DNA of 64,000 bases from Pseudomonas costantinii. GTDB lineage: Bacteria > Pseudomonadota > Gammaproteobacteria > Pseudomonadales > Pseudomonadaceae. This document shows, one piece after another, positions 16,384 to 26,543 of this stretch. Position numbers and translations under genes: made by a program. The stretch is from the NCBI RefSeq assembly GCF_001870435.1, contig NZ_MDDR01000022.1, positions 1-64,000 of the forward strand. Reading direction: 5' to 3'. Each line of letters opens with the position of its first letter. The stretch's first letter is position 1. The notes below the pieces were generated by a model that saw only the letters and a program-made list of their open reading frames with translations, searched no databases and was not told the DNA's origin.

Positions 16384-16520
16384 AGAAGGGAGACTTCTTA
16401 AAAATGAGCCCGGCAACTATAGGTGACACATTGTGCTCTTACAGTGAAACAAAGTTCATGCACGCGTCAGTCAGCCCTGCTGCAATGGTACAGTCGCGTT
16501 TTTTCCAAGGAAGCGATGGC

Positions 16521-16874
16521 ATGTACAAGCTGGTAATTGGCGCATTGGTTTTGGCAGCATTGGCCGGTTGCGCAGGGTCGAAGATGAAAGACGCGCGCGC
16601 AGGCCAGCCTTACAAGACCCTGGCGTCGGACAAGGCCCCGTTGGTGGTTGCCCAATGCATCCAATTCGGCTGGCAGGACGAAGCGGTATTCGGCGTCGAC
16701 GCCGGCGGTTTCAAAGAACCGCTTGAAGCAGGCGGCTTTACGGTCTACACCACCGGTGGCGACTATTTTGCAGACGTGCGCAGCGCGGGCGCCGGCGCTA
16801 CGGTTAAATACTACGCTGCAGAAGACGGTATGCCTGCCAAACGCCGCCAGGCAGCACTTGCTACCTGCCTGTAA
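16521..16874 (+). CDS. Small lipoprotein, unknown function
   Basis: A 117-aa predicted lipoprotein. The N-terminus MYKLVIGALVLAALAGC carries a lipobox (LAGC) with the lipidated Cys at residue 17. The mature part starts AGSKMKDARAG and has two further Cys (C46 region AQCIQFGW and the near-terminal ATCL). No named family is recognised. AAGGAAG lies nine bases upstream of the ATG. Codons further upstream in frame are unlikely to be used because they would hide the signal peptide. Confidence 0.8.
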   Translation: MYKLVIGALVLAALAGCAGSKMKDARAGQPYKTLASDKAPLVVAQCIQFGWQDEAVFGVDAGGFKEPLEAGGFTVYTTGGDYFADVRSAGAGATVKYYAAEDGMPAKRRQAALATCL

Positions 16875-17019
16875 GGTTTTGCCTAAGTAATTTTCGGAAA
16901 TGCCCGGCGGGACAGCCGCCGGACATTCGCTTATCATTCTCAACGCTCGCTCGGCGTATTGGCTCTTTACCAGTACACGGACGTCGAGGCCGAAACGTCG
17001 GGCGGGCATCCTTTCCTCC

Positions 17020-17724
17020 TCATCGCGGCATGTAACCCAAGTGCCAGCGCCGTGGAATCTTCAGTGACACAAGCCCTAGCAGCGCTGCCAACCCCCCGCT
17101 GACCAGCAGCGCCTTCAGGCCGAGATGATGCTCGAGCACCGCGCCGATCACCGCCCCCACAAACATCCCGGCCCACGGGATCAGTTGCACCCGCCAACCG
17201 TTTCGTCGTTCCCCCAGTAGCCAACGTCCCAGCCCGCGACCAAAACGTGACAGCGCCCCCGTCACATACGTCAGGCCCACCGGCAAACCGTTGACCTCCT
17301 CGACCGCGGCGTTGAGCATACCCATGGCAATTATCGCCGCCAGCAGTGCGGGCAAGGTATCGGCCAAAGGCCATAACGCACCGCCGCACAGCAAGGCGGC
17401 GATACATAACAGCAAGGGCAGGGCATGCCGTCGGCTAATGCGACTGATCACTGCACCCAAGGCGTTACCTGCGACGAATGTCACGACCAGCAACAGCAAA
17501 CGCCCAGTCAAGCCAATGTCACCGGCACTGATTGCCACTGCCAGACGCGTGGTATTTCCGCTCATGAACGACACAAAATCCCCACTGGCCATAAAACCAA
17601 TGGCGTCGGTCATACCTGCGAGCACGGAAAGACTGGCCACCAGCATCAAGCCGACCCGGCCGCGCCAGCGCTGCCGATGGGCGAGTACGGCATTAGCGAA
17701 AGGCTTTTGGGACGAAGGCAGCAT
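17020..17724 (-). CDS. DUF1275 (YoaK-like) membrane protein
   Basis: A 234-aa inner-membrane protein. The first helix contains the family hallmark GMTDAIGFMASGDFVSFMSGNTTRLAV, typical of DUF1275/YoaK. About six hydrophobic segments follow, with AVEEVNGLPVGLTYVTGAL in the middle. The function of the family is unknown. AGGAG lies eight bases upstream of the ATG. It is convergent with the lipoprotein gene. Confidence 0.9.
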   Translation of the reverse strand: MLPSSQKPFANAVLAHRQRWRGRVGLMLVASLSVLAGMTDAIGFMASGDFVSFMSGNTTRLAVAISAGDIGLTGRLLLLVVTFVAGNALGAVISRISRRHALPLLLCIAALLCGGALWPLADTLPALLAAIIAMGMLNAAVEEVNGLPVGLTYVTGALSRFGRGLGRWLLGERRNGWRVQLIPWAGMFVGAVIGAVLEHHLGLKALLVSGGLAALLGLVSLKIPRRWHLGYMPR

Positions 17725-17793
17725 GCGGCCGGGCTCCTGGGTGAGATTATTCGGCCACTACCGTAGGACGCTTTGATAGCGCGCGCAATGATC

Positions 17794-19428
17794 TCAGACA
17801 CACTCAAGTCGCCAGCCTTCACTTTGCCAGGTCAAAAGATGGGTTGGCCTGATCGCTTGCACAAACGCCTCGTCATGGGACACCGCCAGCATCGCGCCGG
17901 TAAAACCTTGCAGCGCTTGCTCAAAAGCGATCACTGATTCCAGGTCCAGGTGATTGGTAGGCTCGTCCAGCAATAGCAACTGAGCGGGCGTTTCGCGCCA
18001 TAGGGCAATCGCCATGGCGGCTTTCAAGCGCTCACCGCCGCTGAGCAGCCCGACCGGTTGTGTGACCCGCAACGCGTCAAGTTGCAGCAATGCCAGTCGG
18101 GTACGCAATTCGGCTTCGGCCAGGGGGGTGTCGAGCAGGTTGAGTTGCTCGACGATGGAACGTTGGTCATCCAGCAGTGCCAAGTGTTGATCGATGTAGG
18201 CACTGGGTACATGCGCCAAGCATTCGCCGCTGATGGCCTGCCATTGACCGGCGAGCAGCTTGAGCAGTGTTGATTTGCCGCAACCGTTCGGCCCTCGAAC
18301 GGCTACACGTACCGGGCCCATCAGGTTGATATTGACGTAGGTTGAAGGTCTCAACGGATCGAGCCACGGCAGTTGGGCATTTTTCAGTGTCAGGACTTGC
18401 CTGCCGTTGGGCACTACCGAGCCGGGCAGTGCCAGCAAGGTGGGTGTTTCATCCACGACGCATTCGTAAGCTTGGCGTACCTGTGCGTCGAGTTCGTTTT
18501 TATGCGCACGATGTGCGCTGCGCACCGTGCTGACGATTTCCGTGGCCGCGCCTTTCCAGGCTGCCTTGGTAAACCGAGCGACGTTGGCGGTTTCTGCATG
18601 TTTGCGTGAGCGGGCGGCATTGCGTTGCAGGCTGTCGTGGTCTTTTTGCAGGCGCCGACGCTCGCGGCTGCGCTCCAAGCGCGCGTGCTCGAGTGCGGCA
18701 ATGGCGGCATGTTGTTCGGTGTCGCGCTGGAACCGGTAAGCATCGTAGTTGCCGCCATACACCCGGGCGCCGAGGGGCGACAGTTCGATGATGCGTTCCA
18801 AGGTGTTAAGCAACTGCCGATCATGGCTGACCACCACCAGACCTCCACGCCAATCCCGCAGTACCTGTAGCAGCCAACCGCGTCCCGCGTTGTCGAGGTG
18901 GTTGGTGGGCTCATCGAGTATCAGCAGCTGTGGCTTCGCCAGCAGCGCACCGATCACCACGATCCTGGCCAGTTGACCGCCGCTGAGTTGATTGGCCGGT
19001 GTGGCAGCACCAAGCGAGTGCAAATCCGCTGTGTCCAGCGCGGTGCGCAAGCGCTCGGCAAGGTCCCAGCGATCGTCGATCAGTTCCAGATCGTTCGCGT
19101 GGGCGTGACCCAAAGCCATACGCTCGAGCGCGGCCAACACCTCGGCGGTACCGGTTAAATCAGCTAGGGTCTCTCCCGGTTGTATGGCCAGCGCCTGAGG
19201 GACGTATGCCACGCTGGCCAGCCCCTTCAGCGTGCCGGAAGAGGGCGCCAGGCGTCCGGCGAGCAACTTCGCCAGGATACTTTTGCCGCGACCATTACGG
19301 CCGACAATCCCGGTGGGCGTGTGATCAATCGACAAAGTGAGGTCTTCCAGCAAGGTTTCACCGTTGGCGAACTGGAAAGACACGTGTTGCAGGGAAACAA
19401 GGACGGGCAGCCGGTTGACGTCAGTCAT
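17794..19428 (-). CDS. ABC-F family ATPase (soluble, two ABC domains)
   Basis: A 544-aa protein with tandem nucleotide-binding domains and no membrane segments, so an ABC-F ribosome-associated factor rather than a transporter. Domain 1 has Walker A GRNGRGKS and signature LSGGQLARI; domain 2 has GPNGCGKS and LSGGERLKAA. Walker B regions are LLILDEPTNHLD in both copies. The inter-domain linker is long, charged and helical (LERSRERRRLQKDHDSLQR). The ATG start is chosen because GGAGG is six bases upstream. It may protect translation or relieve stalling; specificity is unknown. Confidence 0.92.
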   Translation of the reverse strand: MTDVNRLPVLVSLQHVSFQFANGETLLEDLTLSIDHTPTGIVGRNGRGKSILAKLLAGRLAPSSGTLKGLASVAYVPQALAIQPGETLADLTGTAEVLAALERMALGHAHANDLELIDDRWDLAERLRTALDTADLHSLGAATPANQLSGGQLARIVVIGALLAKPQLLILDEPTNHLDNAGRGWLLQVLRDWRGGLVVVSHDRQLLNTLERIIELSPLGARVYGGNYDAYRFQRDTEQHAAIAALEHARLERSRERRRLQKDHDSLQRNAARSRKHAETANVARFTKAAWKGAATEIVSTVRSAHRAHKNELDAQVRQAYECVVDETPTLLALPGSVVPNGRQVLTLKNAQLPWLDPLRPSTYVNINLMGPVRVAVRGPNGCGKSTLLKLLAGQWQAISGECLAHVPSAYIDQHLALLDDQRSIVEQLNLLDTPLAEAELRTRLALLQLDALRVTQPVGLLSGGERLKAAMAIALWRETPAQLLLLDEPTNHLDLESVIAFEQALQGFTGAMLAVSHDEAFVQAIRPTHLLTWQSEGWRLECV

Positions 19429-19597
19429 CAGCACCTCCAAAAAATGTCGAATAGGCCAACAAGCGCGCCAGGCGGCTCGTTGCAGATACATTTTGGAAGG
19501 CTTAGTTGTTCACGTCGGCGGTCATCCCGTGAGTCAGAAGGGACCCGAAGGCTAACTCACCTTGGCTTTCTTCGGCAAGCCTGGCCGTGTTTGTGGC

Positions 19598-20677
19598 CTA
19601 TGCGAGCACGGCCACCGCCTTGATTTGCGCCCAGAGTAATTGGCCGGGGTGCAGTTGCAATTGGTCGCGGGAGAAGCGGGTGATACGTGCCAGCAGCGGT
19701 GTGTCGCCCGCGTCCAGGCGTACCAGCACATGGGCGTTGTTATCCGCCGAAATGTCCTGGGTGACCGTCACCGGCAAACGGTTGAGGATGCTGCTGTGTT
19801 CTTCTGCCTGCAGGCTGAGGCTTACGTCCCGCGCCTGCACCTTGACCCGCAGCTGTTTACCCAACGCCAGCGGCGCGTGGGCCACGCGTATCTGTAGCGG
19901 GCTGTCGGGCAATTGCAGGGTCAGCAGTTGATAGTGTTCGTCATAGGCGCTGACCGTGCCATTGATTACCACACCGGCGTCGTCACCCAAGGCCATGGGC
20001 AAATCGAGCCGCGCCAGGGTTTCACCGATGGGGCCACTGGCCAGAGCCTTGCCATCGCTGAGCAAGACGATATGGTCGGCTAGTCGCGCCACTTCGTCCT
20101 GAGCATGGCTGACGTACAGCACTGGGATATCCAGCTCGTCGTGCAGGCGTTCGAGGTACGGCAGGATCTCGCTTTTACGCTTGCTGTCTAGGGCCGCCAG
20201 CGGTTCATCCATCAACAACAATTTTGGGCTGGTGAGCAAGGCTCGGGCGATGCCAATGCGCTGGCGTTCGCCGCCGGATAAGTGCTGCGGATGGCGCTCG
20301 AGCAAGTGGCCAATTCCCAGCAGCTCAGTGGCCTGGGCCATATCCACGCGCCGTTGCTGACGCGGGATGCGCTTGAGGCCGAATTCCAGGTTGGCCCGCA
20401 CCGACAGGTGAGGAAACAGGCTCGGCTCCTGGAACACATAACCTAACGCGCGCTTATGCGGCGGCACGAATAACCCGTTACGGCTGTCTTGCCAGACCTC
20501 ATCGTTGATCTGGACAAAACCGTCTTCGGCTTGCTCAAGCCCGGCGATGCAGCGCAGGCAAGTGGTTTTTCCGGAACCGGAATGCCCGTACAGCGCGGTC
20601 ACGCCACGACCAGGTACATGCAGGTCCACATCCAGTGCAAAGCCGGAATATTTTAGTTGCAGACGTACATCAATCAT
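19598..20677 (-). CDS. modC: Molybdate ABC transporter ATP-binding protein
   Basis: A 359-aa ATPase of the molybdate importer. It has Walker A GHSGSGKT, signature LSGGERQRI and Walker [14 protein letters not shown]. The C-terminal third is a MOP/TOBE domain ([17 protein letters not shown]..., [31 protein letters not shown]), which binds molybdate and distinguishes ModC from related ATPases. It is last in a modABC operon; five bases separate it from modB. Confidence 0.96.
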   Translation of the reverse strand: MIDVRLQLKYSGFALDVDLHVPGRGVTALYGHSGSGKTTCLRCIAGLEQAEDGFVQINDEVWQDSRNGLFVPPHKRALGYVFQEPSLFPHLSVRANLEFGLKRIPRQQRRVDMAQATELLGIGHLLERHPQHLSGGERQRIGIARALLTSPKLLLMDEPLAALDSKRKSEILPYLERLHDELDIPVLYVSHAQDEVARLADHIVLLSDGKALASGPIGETLARLDLPMALGDDAGVVINGTVSAYDEHYQLLTLQLPDSPLQIRVAHAPLALGKQLRVKVQARDVSLSLQAEEHSSILNRLPVTVTQDISADNNAHVLVRLDAGDTPLLARITRFSRDQLQLHPGQLLWAQIKAVAVLA

Positions 20678-20682
20678 CGCAA

Positions 20683-21363
20683 TCAGCTCCAGCCCATCTT
20701 GGTTTTACGGCTGGAGTAGAGCGCCAGCAATACGAGGAAGGCGAACACCACCATGGACCCGGCCAGCCAGTGGGCCTGGGCATATTCCATGGCTTCGACG
20801 TGGTCGTAGATCTGTACCGAGACCACCCGGGTCTTGTTCGGGATATTGCCGCCGATCATCAACACTACGCCAAACTCACCGACGGTGTGGGCGAAGCCGA
20901 GAATCGAAGCGGTGATAAACCCCGGGCGTGCAAGGGGCAGGATCACCGTGAAGAATGTGTCCCAGGGATTGGCGCGTAAGGTTGCAGCCACTTCCAATGG
21001 GCGAGTGCCGATTGCGGAGAAGGCGTTTTGCAGCGGCTGCACCACGAACGGCATCGAATAGATCACCGAGCCAATCACCAGCCCGGCGAAGCTGAAGGTG
21101 AGGGTGCCCAGGCCTAGCCATTGGGTGAACTGGCCGAAATAGCCATTGGGGCCCATGGTCAACAGCAGATAGAAACCGATGACCGTCGGCGGTAACACCA
21201 ACGGCAACGCGACGACTGCCCCAATGGGGCCGCGCCACCAGGAACGGGTGCGCGACAGCCACAGGGCTATCGGAGTGCCGATGACCAGCAAGATCGCGGT
21301 GGTCAGTGACGCCAGCTTGATGGTCAACCAGATAGCGGAAAAATCGGCACTCGACAGCGGCAT
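20683..21363 (-). CDS. modB: Molybdate ABC transporter permease
   Basis: A 226-aa inner-membrane permease. It has five to six helices and the EAA-like cytoplasmic loop [25 protein letters not shown], where it docks on Mod[17 protein letters not shown] and GPNGYFGQ are typical of ModB. The start follows the modA stop with no gap. Confidence 0.96.
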   Translation of the reverse strand: MPLSSADFSAIWLTIKLASLTTAILLVIGTPIALWLSRTRSWWRGPIGAVVALPLVLPPTVIGFYLLLTMGPNGYFGQFTQWLGLGTLTFSFAGLVIGSVIYSMPFVVQPLQNAFSAIGTRPLEVAATLRANPWDTFFTVILPLARPGFITASILGFAHTVGEFGVVLMIGGNIPNKTRVVSVQIYDHVEAMEYAQAHWLAGSMVVFAFLVLLALYSSRKTKMGWS

Positions 21364-22179
<816 letters not shown>

Positions 22180-22182
22180 TTA

Positions 22183-22208
22183 CCGCTATGTATGGGAATA
22201 TATAGCGG
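22183..22208 (-). promoter_or_regulatory. ModE-like operator upstream of modA
   Basis: On the minus strand the site reads CCGCTATATATTCCCATACA followed by TAGCGG. The arms CCGCTAT and ATAGCGG are perfect inverted repeats in the layout of the enterobacterial modA operator bound by ModE-molybdate (CGTTATAT...ATAACG type). It overlaps the likely promoter, which suggests repression when molybdate is plentiful. No modE is in the window. Confidence 0.7.
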
Positions 22209-22246
22209 TTAGCCAGCGCCGGTACAGTGCAAAGTTGCCCCAGGTG

Positions 22247-23311
22247 TCAGTTTTGCTTGAGCTTGGCCAATGCCTGTTCGGCCAATTGTCGCGTGAGGTC
22301 ATAAGTGGGTATGTCTTTACCCAGGCGGAGCGCCTGGCCTGACCACAGGTTGCTGAAACCCGCTTCATCCTTGGCCTTGAGTGGCATCAAGGCACCGCCG
22401 GATCTGGGGAACGCGGGGGCGGCCGGGTTGATTGCGCCGAGCTCTCGCATGACTCGATTGACGATGCCGCGTGCCGGGCGGCCGGTGAACAGGTTGGTCA
22501 GGGCAGTTTCACTGGCTTGGGCATGACGCAGCGCATGGTGATGGGAGGCGCTGATAGTGGCTTCGGGGGTAAACAGGTACGCGGTGCCGATCTGTACCGC
22601 TGAAGCGCCCAGGGCGAATGCCGCGACAATGCCTCGCGAATCGCCGATACCGCCAGCGGCAATCACCGGCACGCGGACGGCGTCGACAATTTGGGGCACC
22701 AACGCCATCAGGCCGATCTGGCTATTGAGTTCGTCAGTGAGAAACATGCCGCGATGTCCACCAGCTTCAATGCCCATGGCGATGATCGCGTCACAGCCAT
22801 TTTTTTCCAACCAAATGGCTTCTTCTACGGTAGTGGCCGATGACAGCACTTTGGCACCGGTGGCTTTTACCCGGTCCAGCAGAGATTTTTCCGGCAAGCC
22901 GAAATGGAAACTGACCACCTCGGGACGAAACGCTTCAACGATTTGGCAAGCAGCCTCGTTGAACGGTGCACGGTTTGACACCTGAGTGGGTGCATCAAAA
23001 TCGGCGCCGAGTTCACGGTAGTAGGGTTCCAGCAAATCTTTCCAGCGACGGTCACGCACTTCATCTGCTTCGGGCGGCTGATGGCAGAAGAAGTTCACAT
23101 TGATAGGGCGTGTGCTGCCCTGGCGAATGGTGATCAACGCCTCGTGCAATTGCTCGATGCTCAGCGCTGCGGCGGGCATTGAGCCCAGGGCGCCCGCTTC
23201 GTTGGCGGCGATAACCATGGCGGCAGTCGTAGCTCCGGCCATGGGCGCCTGGATGATGGGCACCTCGATGCCCAGCAAGTCGAGGATTCGGGTGTCTGGC
23301 CAGGTGCTCAT
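22247..23311 (-). CDS. Nitronate monooxygenase (2-nitropropane dioxygenase family)
   Basis: A 354-aa FMN-dependent TIM-barrel enzyme. GIEVPIIQAPMAGATTAAMVIAAN begins the family core. IIAMGIEAGGHRGMF carries the conserved His region near residue 180, and VPVIAAGGIGDSRGIVAAFALGASAVQIGTAYL is the FMN-phosphate binding loop. Such enzymes oxidise alkyl nitronates such as propionate-3-nitronate. The ATG start is supported by GGAG nine bases upstream. It lies upstream of modA on the same strand with 115 bases and the ModE-like site between. Confidence 0.92.
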   Translation of the reverse strand: MSTWPDTRILDLLGIEVPIIQAPMAGATTAAMVIAANEAGALGSMPAAALSIEQLHEALITIRQGSTRPINVNFFCHQPPEADEVRDRRWKDLLEPYYRELGADFDAPTQVSNRAPFNEAACQIVEAFRPEVVSFHFGLPEKSLLDRVKATGAKVLSSATTVEEAIWLEKNGCDAIIAMGIEAGGHRGMFLTDELNSQIGLMALVPQIVDAVRVPVIAAGGIGDSRGIVAAFALGASAVQIGTAYLFTPEATISASHHHALRHAQASETALTNLFTGRPARGIVNRVMRELGAINPAAPAFPRSGGALMPLKAKDEAGFSNLWSGQALRLGKDIPTYDLTRQLAEQALAKLKQN

Positions 23312-23579
23312 AGGATGCGTCTCCAGCGTAAGTAAGGCTTTTCGCTGTTTTAGCAGGGCGCTCGACACCCGGCCAGTCCGTTTTATTCACTGGACGACGC
23401 TAAAAATTCGTGCAGCGACTATCAGTGAATTGTTAACAGCAGACTGCGGAGCAATTTTTGTCGCCGATTATCGAAGCAGCGGCTAATTTATGGTGGGCCG
23501 GTAATTTCATCTTCATCCGTTGGTGCGAGCATCCGGAATAAATCTTGAACGTAAACTGAAGCTTTAAAAGGAGAAGGCT

Positions 23580-24041
23580 TTGCACGCAATCAAGGAACAG
23601 GTGGTGGCGGCAGTCAGGGTTTCCGGGCTGAAAGTTCGGACACGTAATGCCGATGAGGCGCATCCCTTAAATGCGAAAATTGGCCCCCTATGGCAGAAGT
23701 TTTTCGGTGAGGGGCTTTACGAGAAAATCCCGGGCAAGCAACTCGATTCGCCGGTTTACGGGATTTACAGCGGTTATGAGTCCGATGCGCGGGGGCTGTT
23801 TGATGTCACAGCTGGAGTGGCGACCCATGCACCGGCGCAAGGCTTTGAAAGCATGGTGATTGAACCGGGGCGTTACTTGGTGTTTGAGGCTCGCGGACCG
23901 ATGCCGGATGCAATCATCAAAACCTGGCAGCAGGTCTGGGCTTATTTCGAGCAGCCAGGTGTCGAGTCGCGTGCGTTTATCACTGACTTTGAGCTCTATC
24001 AAGCGGACGATGTGGCGCTGATTTACATCGGTATCCGCTAG
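23580..24041 (+). CDS. GyrI-like effector-binding domain protein
   Basis: A 153-aa stand-alone SHV2/GyrI-like domain, the fold found at the C-terminus of some AraC regulators and in SbmC/GyrI. VYGIYSGYESDARGLFDVTAGV and YLVFEARGPMPDAIIKTWQQVW match the two repeats of this fold, ending FELYQADDVALIYIGIR. It likely binds small molecules; its partner is unknown. Translation starts at TTG, supported by AAGGAG at good spacing and the absence of a nearby ATG. Its stop overlaps the convergent ada stop (CTAG). Confidence 0.85.
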   Translation: MHAIKEQVVAAVRVSGLKVRTRNADEAHPLNAKIGPLWQKFFGEGLYEKIPGKQLDSPVYGIYSGYESDARGLFDVTAGVATHAPAQGFESMVIEPGRYLVFEARGPMPDAIIKTWQQVWAYFEQPGVESRAFITDFELYQADDVALIYIGIR

Positions 24042-25090
24042 CTTTTTACTGGGTTTTCCCGTTCCAGTAACTGCCGTTTGCGCTCTACGCCCCAGCGGTA
24101 GCCCGAGAGTTCGCCGTTACTGCGCACCACACGATGACAGGGGATCGCCACCGCCAGGCTGTTAGCACCACAGGCCTGGGCCACAGCGCGAAAGGACTTG
24201 GGGGCGCCGATCCGCTGGGCAATCTGTGCGTAGCTGGCGGTACTTCCCACCGGGATTTCGCGCAGCGCCTGCCACACCCGTTCCTGAAAGGCGGTACCCC
24301 GTAGGTCCAGAGGCAAATCCAACCCCAGGGCAGGCGTTTCAATAAAGCCCACCACCTGGGCGATCAATTGTTCGAAACTGCGGTCCGCGCCCAGCAACTC
24401 GGCTTTGGGGAATTGGTCCTGCAGGTCGCGCACCAGTTTGTCTGGATCATCCCCGAGCAAGATCGCACATACGCCGCGTTGACTTTGCGCCACCAGAATC
24501 GCCCCCAGTGAGCATTGCCCCACGGCAAAGCGTATTTCGTTATTGGTGCCGCCGGCTTTGTAATCGCTGGGCTTCATGCCAAGTAATTGGTCCGCCGATT
24601 CATAAAATCGGCTGTTGGAGTTGAAGCCCGCGTCATACAGCGCTTCGGTCACTGAGTGTTGGCCCTTGAGACTATCGCGTACTTTGCGAGAGCGAAGGGC
24701 GCCGGCATACCCCTTGGGGGTCAGGCCGGTGATGGCTTTGAATACACGATGGAAATGGAAGGAACTCAACCCGGCCAAACCGGCAAGTACTTCCAGGCTG
24801 GGTGGCGTTTCAGCCAGCTCTATTTGCTTGCACGCGTCGGCCACTACCTGTGCATGGTGCGCAGCCAGTTGGGTCTGGTCGCTGGAGGCCCGTTTGCTGG
24901 GGCGATACCCGGCTGCTTCGGCTTGCGTCGGGGTGTCGAAGAACTCGATATTTTCCGGCCTGGGCAAACGCGAGGAACTGCTGGGGCGGCAATACACGCC
25001 GGTGGTTTTCACGCCGTAGACAAACAGCGCGTCGGCTTTGGCGTCGCGGGCGATGATTGCGGCCCAGCGGGGATCTTGTTCGATGGTCAT
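24038..25090 (-). CDS. ada: Ada-type bifunctional methyltransferase/regulator with degenerate zinc site
   Basis: A 350-aa protein with Ada architecture: N-terminal Ada_Zn_bind-like domain, AraC HTH (SLEVLAGLAGLSSFHFHRVFKAITGLTPKGY), then O6-methylguanine methyltransferase with IPCHRVVRSNG (active Cys318). In E. coli Ada zinc is held by C38, C42, C69 and C72. Here only the first is retained (C34); the others are S38, S65 and A68. The methylphosphotriester-sensing function may therefore be changed. The start is the second ATG (MTIEQDPRW). It lies 75 bases after the alkB stop. Confidence 0.93.
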   Translation of the reverse strand: MTIEQDPRWAAIIARDAKADALFVYGVKTTGVYCRPSSSSRLPRPENIEFFDTPTQAEAAGYRPSKRASSDQTQLAAHHAQVVADACKQIELAETPPSLEVLAGLAGLSSFHFHRVFKAITGLTPKGYAGALRSRKVRDSLKGQHSVTEALYDAGFNSNSRFYESADQLLGMKPSDYKAGGTNNEIRFAVGQCSLGAILVAQSQRGVCAILLGDDPDKLVRDLQDQFPKAELLGADRSFEQLIAQVVGFIETPALGLDLPLDLRGTAFQERVWQALREIPVGSTASYAQIAQRIGAPKSFRAVAQACGANSLAVAIPCHRVVRSNGELSGYRWGVERKRQLLERENPVKS

Positions 25091-25165
25091 GGCGTGCACT
25101 CTTTACGGGTCACGGGCAGATTAGCCGTGGCGATCGCTCTCGACACTCTGAAGCTTGCGGTCAAA

Positions 25166-25831
25166 TTAGCCGGCGGTGCGAAAAGTCAGGTTGATGCGTT
25201 GCGGGCCCATGATTGGATGCACGCCTTCCTTGATTGGCGTCACTCCATGAAAGCGCAGTCGATCGACACCGCCCCAGACCACCACATCGCCATGGAACAG
25301 CGAGATCTTTTGCGTCCTGTCGTTGCGCATGTGGCCGCCGAACAGGAAAATTGCCGGTAGACCGAGGGACACTGAGACCACCGGAGCGCTGTAGCGACGC
25401 TCGTTCTTGTCCTGATGCAGGGACATTTTGGCGCCGGGTATATAGCGGTTGATCAGGCAGGCATCCGGGGAGAAATCGCTGAAACCGGCCTCTGCCGCCG
25501 CCAGTACGGCCAGTTGGCGCAAAGTCTCGGGCATCGCCGGCCAGGGTTGCAGGCTACGCGGATCAAGGGGGCTGTAGCGATAGCCGGCGCTGTCGGTCGT
25601 CCAGCCCAACTCGCCGCAACTGCTCAACGCCGCTGACATGGTAAAGCCGCCGGGCGTGATCATCTGTCGAAACGGCGCTTGGGCCAGCACAGATCGCAAT
25701 TCAGGCAGTAGACGATCAATCCAGGGCAGGGCGTAGCCCCTCAGCACGTAAGACTCAGCACCCATTTGTTCGCGTCCTGCGGGTTGCTGCAGGGCTTCAT
25801 CGGCGAACAAATCGGCAGTAGGGCCTGGCAT
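25166..25831 (-). CDS. alkB: DNA oxidative demethylase AlkB
   Basis: A 221-aa Fe(II)/2-oxoglutarate dioxygenase that repairs 1-methyladenine and 3-methylcytosine in DNA. The iron ligands are H139 and D141 (LHQDKNE) and H195 (RFHGV). The 2-oxoglutarate arginines are R212 and R218 (RINLTFR). Each site is offset by eight from E. coli AlkB. TPGGFTMSAALSSCGELGW is the substrate-binding stretch. The ATG follows the 55-aa upstream gene stop by three bases, implying translational coupling. ada lies downstream. Confidence 0.96.
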   Translation of the reverse strand: MPGPTADLFADEALQQPAGREQMGAESYVLRGYALPWIDRLLPELRSVLAQAPFRQMITPGGFTMSAALSSCGELGWTTDSAGYRYSPLDPRSLQPWPAMPETLRQLAVLAAAEAGFSDFSPDACLINRYIPGAKMSLHQDKNERRYSAPVVSVSLGLPAIFLFGGHMRNDRTQKISLFHGDVVVWGGVDRLRFHGVTPIKEGVHPIMGPQRINLTFRTAG

Positions 25832-25834
25832 GAC

Positions 25835-26002
25835 TTACAGCGCCTTGCTCACATTGATGTCGGTGATGACGTCGCTGGCATCGTGGATTTTCGCCAGGGC
25901 TTGCTTGGCTTCTTCCACGCTGCTGCTTTGTAATTGCGCGAACTCAAAGCGACGTTCGCCGTTGAGCTTGTACTTGATGACGTATTTAGTCGTGGTGGTC
26001 AC
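25835..26002 (-). CDS. Small conserved protein preceding alkB
   Basis: A 55-aa protein starting at GTG: MTTTTKYVIKYKLNGERRFE then FAQLQSSSVEEAKQALAKIHD and a C-terminal VITDINVSKAL. It looks like a small alpha/beta (beta-beta-alpha) domain. AGGA lies about nine bases upstream. The stop is three bases before alkB, and the DUF1883 gene lies 26 bases upstream, so all four probably share one transcript. No function is known. Confidence 0.75.
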   Translation of the reverse strand: MTTTTKYVIKYKLNGERRFEFAQLQSSSVEEAKQALAKIHDASDVITDINVSKAL

Positions 26003-26028
26003 AGCTTTTTTCCTGTCAAGTGTTCGGA

Positions 26029-26331
26029 TCAGCTCAGTTTGGTGCTGGTACGACGAACGATGCGAATCTTATGGGACAGCGCTGGTTTGCGAGTAACGCT
26101 GATGGCGCGGCGCGTTACCACATCCAGGGTGATATTCCAGAAACCGGTGCTGGGTGCGGTGATTTTCGCCGGGAATTTGTCGAAGGCGCCACCGTGGTAG
26201 GTGTGGCGACCACCGTTCTTGAAGCTGCGAAAGTTGGCATCGCTCATCAGGCGAATATTGCAGGTCTGCGAGCATTCGATGACAACGATGTCGCCCTCGT
26301 TGAGGTGCTCGCGCTGGTGGATGTATTTCAT
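26029..26331 (-). CDS. DUF1883 domain protein
   Basis: A 100-aa protein. MKYIHQREHLNEGDIVVIECSQ, NIRLMSDANFRSFKNGGRHTYHGG and FPAKITAPSTGFWNITLDV match the DUF1883 beta-barrel pattern across its length. In other proteins this domain is sometimes fused to TIR domains; here it stands alone with a basic C-terminal tail (RKPALSHKIRIVRR). TGGAGA lies just before the ATG. It is the first gene of the likely unit leading to alkB and ada. Confidence 0.85.
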   Translation of the reverse strand: MKYIHQREHLNEGDIVVIECSQTCNIRLMSDANFRSFKNGGRHTYHGGAFDKFPAKITAPSTGFWNITLDVVTRRAISVTRKPALSHKIRIVRRTSTKLS

Positions 26332-26543
26332 GGGGTGTCTCCAGAAGGGCTTTTTCTGAAAAATCAGAATGATACGTAGGTTAAGATGGAGTTTATCAGC
26401 CCCAGCGCGTTTATTATCGGGTCGTCGTCGACGACTTCGACAATTTAAAACAGTTATTTACCGAGTTTTCAGAGATAAATCCTACATTGGCGGGAGAAAA
26501 TTACTCTCTACGCTGTCGTAGGGTCTTTATCGGAGGTTTTAGT

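Noticed and set aside
16467..17009. 180-aa minus-strand ORF as the source of the minus-strand terminator
   Set aside because: It is antisense to a lipoprotein with a clear lipobox and has no family resemblance or good ribosome binding site.
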